From NCBI GenBank assembly GCA_937930625.1, contig CALHBW010000400.1, forward strand, positions 1 to 12,089: a DNA stretch of 12,089 nt, given 5' to 3'. The position numbers and the translations under genes were made by a program. Every line of letters starts with the position of its first letter. Within the stretch, counting starts at the first letter, position 1. The notes under the pieces were generated by a model. The model did no database searches and was not told where the DNA came from. It saw nothing but the letters and a program-made list of their open reading frames with translations. Of this stretch, positions 6,533 through 12,089 are shown one piece after another. Origin of the DNA: an uncultured Saprospiraceae bacterium. Lineage in GTDB: Bacteria > Bacteroidota > Bacteroidia > Chitinophagales > Saprospiraceae.

Positions 6533-6637
6533 TTATGGCTGCATTGTTTTATGGCTTCATTGTTGACAATATTTTTGCTTTGCAAAAATCAATCGCGTAT
6601 AGTATAACCATAAAACAATGAAGCCATAAAACAATGC
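6533..6637. repeat. Word-iterated inverted repeat containing the rimM start codon
   Basis: The left side has a 16-base tandem, TTATGGCTGCATTGTT (6533-6548) and TTATGGCTTCATTGTT (6549-6564). Bases 6541-6564 are the exact reverse complement of 6614-6637 (24 of 24). In the centre is the core hairpin ATTTTTGCTTTGCAAAAAT (6571-6589), a perfect 8-bp stem with a 3-nt loop. The rimM ATG (6634-6636) is inside the right arm, so folding of a transcript that includes both arms would pair the start codon. TATTTTTG (6570-6577) also fits the TAnnTTTG -7 box, with ATTG 23 bases upstream, so a promoter may lie inside the element. Confidence 0.9.
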
Positions 6638-7140
6638 ACACACACATAGGATACATAGGAAAAGCGCATGGCTTAGAAGGGCGTCTAAAACTCATATCAG
6701 AGGAGACGCACTTGGAAGACTTTACCTATTTAGAAGTGATTTTTGCAGAAGAAAAAGGCGGTTTAGTACCCTATTTTATTGAAGACATCAATTTCAAAGG
6801 CGTACCGCCCCTCATCAAATTTGAAGACATCAACACCCGCGAACAAGCCACCAAATTAGCCAATAAAAAAATCTACGCCCGCAACAGCGACCTCCAAGAA
6901 CGCGAAGAAAAAAGCCCACTCCAATACGGCGCGTACATCGGCTACACTCTACACGACGAACAACACGGCGAACTCGGCAAAATCGAAGACATTCAAGCCT
7001 TTCCACAGCAAGAAATCGCTTTTTTTCAATATAATAACGAAGAAAAACTCATCCCTTTAAACGATTCCCTCATTATGAACGTTGATGAGGAGAAACAATT
7101 AATTATCGTCAATCTCCCCGAAGGATTACTTGATATTTAA
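6634..7140 (+). CDS. rimM: Ribosome maturation factor RimM
   Basis: RimM binds S19 and helps mature the 3' domain of 16S rRNA in the 30S subunit. The protein has 168 aa, normal for the family. The N-terminal RimM barrel is about 2-83, with IGYIGKAHGLEGRLKL (5-20), FKGVPPLIKFEDINTREQA (54-72) and LANKKIYA (75-82). The C-terminal PRC barrel is about 98-167, with YGAYIGYTLHDEQHGELGKI (98-117), EEKLIPLNDSLI (136-147) and IIVNLPEGLLD (157-167). The upstream ATG at 6618 is followed by a stop after three codons, so ATG 6634 is the start even though it lies in the inverted repeat. It is followed by trmD in the classical order. Confidence 0.95.
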   Translation: MHTHIGYIGKAHGLEGRLKLISEETHLEDFTYLEVIFAEEKGGLVPYFIEDINFKGVPPLIKFEDINTREQATKLANKKIYARNSDLQEREEKSPLQYGAYIGYTLHDEQHGELGKIEDIQAFPQQEIAFFQYNNEEKLIPLNDSLIMNVDEEKQLIIVNLPEGLLDI

Positions 7141-7154
7141 TGGATAATAATGGT

Positions 7155-7262
7155 TAATGGTCAATGGTTAATGGTTAATGATTTATTTTTTTGCTACGCA
7201 AAAAACGGGATATTAACCATTAACCATTAACCATTGACCATTAAAACCATTAACCATTAAAA
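7155..7262. repeat. Heptamer inverted repeat directly before trmD
   Basis: Bases 7155-7180 are the exact reverse complement of 7218-7243 (26 of 26). The arms are iterated heptamers (TAATGGT on the left, ACCATTA on the right) with one variant unit, CAATGGT on the left and ACCATTG on the right, at the matching place. The core TTTTTTGCTACGCAAAAAA (7187-7205) is a perfect 8-bp stem with a 3-nt loop. More ACCATTA units follow to 7262, two bases before the trmD ATG. The rimM-trmD gap holds nothing else apart from a few flanking bases. Confidence 0.92.
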
Positions 7263-7264
7263 AG

Positions 7265-7945
7265 ATGCGTATAGATATTCTCACCGTACTACCCGAATTA
7301 TTGGAAAGTCCGTTCCAACATTCCATCATGCAACGCGCTCGTGATAAGGGCTTGCTCGAAGTGCATTTGCACAATCCGCGCGACTATTCCACACAGAAAC
7401 AAAAGCAGGTGGACGACTACCAATTTGGCGGTGGCGCAGGTATGGTGATGACCATTCAACCCATTGCCGATTGTATTGATACGCTCAAATCTGAACGCGA
7501 TTACGACGAGGTGATTTTCCTCACACCCGACGGCGAGCGACTTACGCAATCCATTGCTAATCAACTTTCTATGCACCAAAATATTATTATGGTTTGCGGA
7601 CATTATAAGGGTATAGACGAGCGCATACGAGAGCATTATATCACCCGCGAAATTTCGATTGGCGACTTCGTACTTTCCGGTGGCGAACTCGCGGCGGCGG
7701 TCTTGGTAGATAGCATCGGACGACTCCTGCCCGGTGTGTTGAATGATGAAACTTCCGCCCTTTTCGATTCGTTTCAGGATAGCCTCCTCGCGCCGCCCGT
7801 ATATACGCGACCTGCTGATTATAAAGGTTGGAAAGTGCCGGATGTTTTGCTCTCCGGGCATCAAAAAAACATTGACGATTGGCGATATGAACAGGCGTTG
7901 AAGCGTACCCAAGAACGTCGCCCTGATTTGTTGGAGGAGGATTGA
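7265..7945 (+). CDS. trmD: tRNA (guanine37-N1)-methyltransferase
   Basis: TrmD methylates G37 next to the anticodon of tRNAs reading CNN and some other codons, using S-adenosylmethionine, and prevents +1 frameshifting. It is a SPOUT-class trefoil-knot dimer. The protein has 226 aa, normal. Motifs seen: DDYQFGGGAGMVM (50-62), LTPDGERL (86-93), CGHYKGIDERI (111-121), ISIGDFVLSGGELAAAVLVD (130-149), GRLLPGVL (152-159) and YTRPADYKGWKVPDVLLSGH (180-199). Arg153 and Asp172 correspond to the catalytic pair known from Haemophilus TrmD. The classical downstream partner rplS is absent; an A+T-rich cassette starts 46 bases later. Confidence 0.98.
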   Translation: MRIDILTVLPELLESPFQHSIMQRARDKGLLEVHLHNPRDYSTQKQKQVDDYQFGGGAGMVMTIQPIADCIDTLKSERDYDEVIFLTPDGERLTQSIANQLSMHQNIIMVCGHYKGIDERIREHYITREISIGDFVLSGGELAAAVLVDSIGRLLPGVLNDETSALFDSFQDSLLAPPVYTRPADYKGWKVPDVLLSGHQKNIDDWRYEQALKRTQERRPDLLEED

Positions 7946-7975
7946 TATTTTTTTACGGAAAAAACCTTATCTTTG
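7942..7975 (+). promoter_or_regulatory. Candidate promoter of the DUF262 cassette
   Basis: TATCTTTG (7968-7975) matches the TAnnTTTG -7 box exactly, and TTG (7942-7944) lies 23 bases upstream, a longer gap than the 19 seen at rpsP. The transcript would start near 7981, about 10 bases before the ATG at 7992. The -33 box overlaps the trmD stop codon. The T run, ACGG and A run at 7948-7964 might also act as a weak trmD terminator. Confidence 0.45.
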
Positions 7976-7991
7976 GATAAAAATAAATTCC

Positions 7992-9383
7992 ATGTTTTTA
8001 GATATATTAATCAATAATGAATCAAAATCTATTGAATTTCAATCAATAATGGTTGAGGAGCTATCCGCGCATGAACGTAGGTGGAAGATGGTTTCTAATG
8101 GAGAAACAAATGGTTCATTGGAATTAATATTTAAAGATGAAGCATTTGTACTAAAAGAAATCATGGTACAGCCAACAGGACTTGAAATTCAAGAAGATGC
8201 ACTTGTCGATTTCTTAAATGAATTTCTAAAACAAGAACATGAAAAGCAGCAGGAAGGTATAGACATTAGTTATGAAGGTAACGACTTTGAGGAAGCTCAA
8301 CCCTATGACCCAAAGAAAATCAGTATTCGGAATGAGCGTTGGACTATTTCAATTATACATGAACTCATTAATGATTATGACGATATTGAATTAAATCCTG
8401 ATTTTCAAAGAAATTTCGTGTGGGATATAGGTAGGCAGTCTAGATTAATTGAAAGCTTAATGTTGCGTATTCCTATTCCGGCTTTCTATCTTTCAGAAAA
8501 TAAAAACGGGAGTTACCAAGTCGTTGACGGATTACAGAGATTAACGACGATTAATGATTTTTTAAATAATAAGTTTTACCTGAAAGGTTTAGAGTATTTA
8601 AATGAACAAGAGGGGAAATACTTTCAGAGTCGTGGCAAGCAAAAAGGTATTGACGGTCAATTTATAAAAACAATTAAACTCACCCAACTCAACATCAATA
8701 TTATTGAATCTAAATCACCTGCAAAGGTTAAATTTGATGTCTTCCGCAGAGTCAATACAAGTGGCAAACCGCTCAATAATCAAGAGATTAGGAACTGTCT
8801 CGCCAATACTAAAACACGCGATTTAATCAATGAATTGGCACATTCGGAAGCGTTTAAAAAAGCTACCGGAGGAAGTGTACGTACTACACGTATGCAAGCC
8901 CAAGAGTTGGTTTTGCGTTTTATCGCATTTTACCACGAACGTATTTTAGAATTACCGGAATGGAATTATAAAGGAAATATGACCGAATTTCTTGATAATA
9001 GTGTAGAATTACTAAATGAAAATAAAGAAGCTGATTACCAACAAATTAGAAGTGATTTTATGAATGCTATGAATAACGCCTATCATTTATTTGGGCAATA
9101 TTCTTTCAGGAAATGCCTTCCCGAACATCTACATTCAAAAGCAAGACGACAACTCGTTAATAAATCTTTGTTCACTACTTGGTCTGTCCTACTGTCAAAA
9201 ATTGATAATCATATTATTGAGTCGAAAGTTGAATATGAGGACTTCGCCAACATCTTGGCTCAACGATTAAATATAGATAGTGGATACTATCATTCAGTGA
9301 GCTATCAAACAAATAGCAAATTTTCGCTATATAATGCTTTTGAAAATGTCCAAAACATAATCACCGAACACATACTTTCATGA
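7992..9383 (+). CDS. DUF262 (ParB/GmrSD-N-like) protein, first gene of cassette
   Basis: The protein has 463 aa. The DUF262 domain is about 115-270, with NPDFQRNFVW (135-144), LRIPIPAFYL (158-167), QVVDGLQRLTTINDF (176-190) and FDVFRRVNTSGKPLNNQEIR (248-267). The DGxQR motif (179-183) is the nucleotide-handling signature of the ParB/Srx-like fold used by GmrS, SspE and other defence proteins. Residues 1-110 are an N-terminal extension I do not recognise, with an acidic, Glu-rich linker at 82-105. The C-terminal 280-463 is mainly helical; I see no HNH/DUF1524 nuclease motif, so any nuclease activity would come from elsewhere. The stop overlaps the next start by 4 bases (ATGA), indicating translational coupling. 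The gene is clearly more A+T-rich than trmD, suggesting transfer. A role in phage defence is inferred. Confidence 0.88.
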   Translation: MFLDILINNESKSIEFQSIMVEELSAHERRWKMVSNGETNGSLELIFKDEAFVLKEIMVQPTGLEIQEDALVDFLNEFLKQEHEKQQEGIDISYEGNDFEEAQPYDPKKISIRNERWTISIIHELINDYDDIELNPDFQRNFVWDIGRQSRLIESLMLRIPIPAFYLSENKNGSYQVVDGLQRLTTINDFLNNKFYLKGLEYLNEQEGKYFQSRGKQKGIDGQFIKTIKLTQLNINIIESKSPAKVKFDVFRRVNTSGKPLNNQEIRNCLANTKTRDLINELAHSEAFKKATGGSVRTTRMQAQELVLRFIAFYHERILELPEWNYKGNMTEFLDNSVELLNENKEADYQQIRSDFMNAMNNAYHLFGQYSFRKCLPEHLHSKARRQLVNKSLFTTWSVLLSKIDNHIIESKVEYEDFANILAQRLNIDSGYYHSVSYQTNSKFSLYNAFENVQNIITEHILS

Positions 9384-10462
9384 ACAGCCATATCCAAATT
9401 GAGGGTTTCAAATGTTTTGAGAAAATAAACATCCCTCTAAAAATGTTGAACGTTTTGGCAGGTAGTAATTCTGTCGGCAAGTCATCAGTTATTCAAGCCT
9501 TATTATTATTGAAAAATAGTTTAGCAGACCTACTAAGAACTCCGCTAAATGGTAATTATTTATTGAATCTTGGCAATTCCACACAAGTGCTTAGTAAGAG
9601 TGAGAACAATGAAATTCATATCAAATATCTCTACAATAACTCCACTATCAACTGTACATGGCTAGTTGATTTATCTAAGCCTGAATTGTTTTTGGATGGT
9701 CAAAAACTCTATAGAACTACCGGAGAAATAAGTCCGTTGGAAAGACATTCTTTTCATTATTTACATGCAGAACGTTTAGGACCTCGCTCTTTTTACGAGA
9801 TTGGAGTAGAAAACAGAAACGTAGGCTGTCAAGGCGAAAATACAATCGCAATACTGAGTTCGGAAGCAGTTGAAAAACCAGATTATAACGTCCATTCTTC
9901 ATTGATGTTTCCTGAAAGCGAAAATCCCAAACTCCAGCATCAAGTGGATTTATGGATGAATTACATTATTCCCAATATAGATATCAGCCCTAAAAGAGTA
10001 AGAGAAATCAACCAATCTTACGTTCGGTACAATAACAACTCACCCTATAATGTAGGCTTCGGCATTTCCTATGTACTACCAATCATCACAGCCGGACTGA
10101 TTGCACGTAGTGGAGAAATGTTTATCGTAGAAAACCCTGAAGCACATCTGCATCCTTCGGGGCAGTCGCGTATTGGACATTTTTTGGCGAAGGTGGCTAA
10201 TTCGGGCGTTCAAGTCATCGTGGAAACACATAGTGAACACGTTATCAATGGAATACGCTTGGCGAGTTTGCAAAATGAAATTTCGCATGATAATGTAGTG
10301 ATTCATTTTTTCAGTAAAAAAGAAGACCAAGACCAACCCGATATCAATACAATTTTTCTGAATGAAAACGCAGATTTGGATGAGTGGCCTGTCGGCTTTT
10401 TTGACCAACAACAACAAGATATTGCCCGTATTTTTAAACTCCGAAAGGAGAAAAGAAAATGA
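9380..10462 (+). CDS. AAA/ABC-like ATPase with DUF3696-type C-terminus
   Basis: The protein has 360 aa and is a stand-alone ATPase of the SMC/OLD-like group. Walker A is GSNSVGKSS (28-36). AERLGP (130-135) and the signature-like NVGFGISYVLPII (224-236) follow. Walker B is MFIVENPEAHLHP (247-259) with Glu251 and Glu254. The H-loop region is VIVETHSEHVINGIR (279-293). The C-terminal INTIFLNENADLDEWPVGFF (322-341) matches the DUF3696 pattern, ending in a WPxGFFDQ motif. There is no long coiled coil and no Toprim domain, so it differs from GajA-type OLD nucleases. It overlaps both neighbours by ATGA, so the three proteins are probably made together and may form a complex. ATP-dependent sensing or regulation of a partner effector is inferred from the family. 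Confidence 0.92.
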   Translation: MNSHIQIEGFKCFEKINIPLKMLNVLAGSNSVGKSSVIQALLLLKNSLADLLRTPLNGNYLLNLGNSTQVLSKSENNEIHIKYLYNNSTINCTWLVDLSKPELFLDGQKLYRTTGEISPLERHSFHYLHAERLGPRSFYEIGVENRNVGCQGENTIAILSSEAVEKPDYNVHSSLMFPESENPKLQHQVDLWMNYIIPNIDISPKRVREINQSYVRYNNNSPYNVGFGISYVLPIITAGLIARSGEMFIVENPEAHLHPSGQSRIGHFLAKVANSGVQVIVETHSEHVINGIRLASLQNEISHDNVVIHFFSKKEDQDQPDINTIFLNENADLDEWPVGFFDQQQQDIARIFKLRKEKRK

Positions 10463-11373
10463 CACAATTCGACTTTTATCTCAATAATTTGTCCTTCAAA
10501 AAACCGGAAGTACTCACCCTGTATCAATTGCAGGAGAGAATAGAACAATTTGCCCAAGACTGTGAATTTATCCGGCGGCAGAATAATGAACGAATACTGC
10601 GTCATTATTCAATTTACGACGAACTGATATTTGATAATTGTACGGTATCTGAATTTTGCCATACACCGCTTGGAATGGAATTGACGGATAGAGATTCGCA
10701 AGTTTATTTACAACAAATTATAGACCACTCGAAAGATAGCAATTTAGAAAACGAGGAAATAATTGAATTACTTGATGACCACGACGAAGAACTTATAAAC
10801 GGAATACTTTGTTTGCATAAAATACAGAATATCAATGAAGTATATTGCGTTTATCACAAAAATGACTGGTACAAATTTCACCGATATTTCTTATGTGTTT
10901 ATCCACCTGTGCGAAATGAATTTTGTAAAACCCTAAGTCCGTATTTCCCAAATCTATACTTCAATGAAGCGAGTATTCCGGCGGGATTGAATGGTTTGCA
11001 TACCGATTATACGGAAATTATGCAGACAATTATTCACCATTTATCTGCGTTGAATGATGTGTTTTTTGACGTTTTTAACCAACAAGGAATGAGTGGAGAT
11101 GGGGCTTGTGATGAGTTGGAAAATCATTATCGTTCGCATCAGGTGAAAATCGGAGCTTCGAGAGATAAAAACGGTTTAGATGAACTTTACTTTGACTTCC
11201 CTGACAGCGATAAAAAACTTTACTGCGACCTCCACACAAAGTTTTATCAGTATTTTGAAGATTCAAATCCAAGCTACCAAGCCAAAGGCAACCGCATATA
11301 CTTTCACCAACCCATAAAAGACTACAAAAACGGCAAAGTTCTCATAGCGAGAATCGGCAAACACGCAAATTGA
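10459..11373 (+). CDS. Unknown third protein of the cassette, 304 aa
   Basis: I do not recognise this protein. The start overlaps the ATPase stop (ATGA) and, unusually for this phylum, has a good AAAGGAG 8 bases upstream, though those bases also encode the ATPase Lys/Glu-rich end. Residues 1-120 are acidic and mostly helical. Residues 125-170 hold a Tyr/Phe-rich patch (VYCVYHKNDWYKFHRYFLCV). The C-terminal 241-303 is a compact block: DELYFDF, then CDLHTKF (257-263), then NRIYFHQPI (278-286), then KVLIARIGKH (293-302). The charged Cys/His/Lys, Arg-Ile-Tyr-Phe-His and IGKH elements recall, from memory, the C-terminal end of other uncharacterised proteins next to such ATPases. It is the natural candidate for the effector or substrate-binding subunit. 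No transmembrane segment or signal peptide. Confidence 0.85.
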   Translation: MTQFDFYLNNLSFKKPEVLTLYQLQERIEQFAQDCEFIRRQNNERILRHYSIYDELIFDNCTVSEFCHTPLGMELTDRDSQVYLQQIIDHSKDSNLENEEIIELLDDHDEELINGILCLHKIQNINEVYCVYHKNDWYKFHRYFLCVYPPVRNEFCKTLSPYFPNLYFNEASIPAGLNGLHTDYTEIMQTIIHHLSALNDVFFDVFNQQGMSGDGACDELENHYRSHQVKIGASRDKNGLDELYFDFPDSDKKLYCDLHTKFYQYFEDSNPSYQAKGNRIYFHQPIKDYKNGKVLIARIGKHAN

Positions 11374-11379
11374 ATCATT

Positions 11380-12089
11380 ATGCCCAAAAAGGTGCTACAC
11401 CTTACCGACGAATACTTTTTCGACCGCGATTTCCCGGCGGCGGCTGTCTTGGATATACTCCAAAAGGCGGCTTTTCAGTTATTTGGCAATGACGAAACTG
11501 CTTTTACGGTAGATGTCACAACGCTGGATGGTGATTTCTTTCCTAAGCTGACTATCAACGAATTGGAGCGATATTTTTTGATATTTAAAAATGTCATTAA
11601 TAGTATTACGCTCTTGGAAAAATCGGCGGCGCGGCGGTCTATCGTCCTTTATCTCAATACTGCACCGAATATTCACGACCTGAGTTTTTCGATTACCACG
11701 AATAGTGCGGACGATCATGATGTCATGGAAATTTTTGTCCAAAATCTGCTCAAACAACACACCAAAGCCGCCAAGAAAACGACCAAACACACCATACGCG
11801 AGGATTTTTTATTTGAGAATGATTTTACTGCCTCCGAACTCGCCGATTTTATTACCGAACTGTCCGGTTCTTTTTTGGAAGATACACCTTTTCGCATCGA
11901 AATTTACACGAATTATGATGAAGTATTGGTGCTTTCGGGCGATGATGAGTCCACGCTTCGGGCGCAACTCGAATTAGGAGAACATCGCTTCCTCACTGTA
12001 CACAAACAAGTCATAGACGGGAGCAGCATGTGCCTGATGATGCACTTTGCGAATGCCTTGCCGAGCTTCGGATATTACGCGCTCAATGC
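11380..12089 (+). CDS. Partial ORF, unknown function, runs off the window
   Basis: ATG at 11380 opens a frame of 236 complete codons that is still open at the last base, six bases after the stop of the preceding gene. The protein begins MPKKVLHLTDEYFFDRDFP. It appears soluble, without signal peptide or membrane segment. Two stretches resemble each other in outline: DGDFFPKLTINELERYFLIF (50-69) followed by a strand RRSIVLYLNT, and ENDFTASELADFITELSG followed by a strand FRIEIYTNYDEVLV. This suggests a duplicated unit with an acidic lead, a helix and a strand. The gene is richer in G+C (for example CGGCGGCGCGGCGG) than the three genes before it. It may be the fourth cassette gene or the first host gene after it. 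Family unknown. Confidence 0.7.
   Translation, partial: MPKKVLHLTDEYFFDRDFPAAAVLDILQKAAFQLFGNDETAFTVDVTTLDGDFFPKLTINELERYFLIFKNVINSITLLEKSAARRSIVLYLNTAPNIHDLSFSITTNSADDHDVMEIFVQNLLKQHTKAAKKTTKHTIREDFLFENDFTASELADFITELSGSFLEDTPFRIEIYTNYDEVLVLSGDDESTLRAQLELGEHRFLTVHKQVIDGSSMCLMMHFANALPSFGYYALN

Noticed and set aside
7155..7262. Heptamer repeats considered as a CRISPR or VNTR array
   Set aside because: Units are 7 bases without spacers, and the arrangement is an inverted repeat around a hairpin, not a direct repeat-spacer array.
7298..7912. A 204-codon frame on the minus strand
   Set aside because: It is entirely antisense to trmD, whose motifs and codon pattern are unmistakable.
9380..10462. 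The ATPase as GajA (Gabija) or a PtuA (Septu) component
   Set aside because: No Toprim nuclease domain follows the ATPase as in GajA, and no UvrD-like helicase or HNH partner is present. The C-terminus fits DUF3696 instead.

Overview
The window looks like a chromosomal segment from a member of the Bacteroidota. The evidence is a perfect Bacteroidota-type promoter (TTTG-N19-TAnnTTTG) before rpsP, few Shine-Dalgarno sequences, an S16 protein with a long C-terminal extension, and moderately A+T-rich DNA. I cannot place it below phylum from the sequence alone.

Layout. 1-201 is non-coding and holds an inverted repeat. On the minus strand lie ggt (a lipoprotein gamma-glutamyltranspeptidase, 202-1971) and an uncharacterised membrane-anchored protein (2254-2931). 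A perfect 34-bp palindrome separates the two. From 3178 onward every gene is on the plus strand: fabH, xseB, a secreted jelly-roll-like protein (4746-5345), a gap of about 480 bases that ends in the rpsP promoter and leader hairpin, then rpsP, rimM and trmD. After trmD comes an A+T-rich, translationally coupled three-gene cassette: a DUF262/ParB-like protein, a DUF3696-type AAA ATPase, and an unknown protein with a conserved-looking C-terminal block. A fourth ORF with different composition starts 6 bases later and runs off the window.

Function. rpsP-rimM-trmD is the classical translation cluster (30S protein, 16S maturation factor, tRNA m1G37 methyltransferase). Here a rho-independent terminator splits rpsP from rimM-trmD. 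ggt, fabH, xseB and the jelly-roll gene are ordinary single genes. The cassette 7992-11373 has the look of an anti-phage or other conflict system (DGxQR-type nuclease/NTPase fold, SMC/ABC-like ATPase, candidate effector). I do not recognise it as a named system.

The most unusual DNA-level feature is a set of intergenic elements built on one plan but with unrelated sequences. Short words are iterated into long inverted arms. In three elements, plus one half-element, there is also a small core hairpin of exactly 8-bp stem and 3-nt loop, rich in T on one side and A on the other. The elements sit directly against start codons (ggt, xseB, rimM, trmD); the rimM start codon lies inside one arm.
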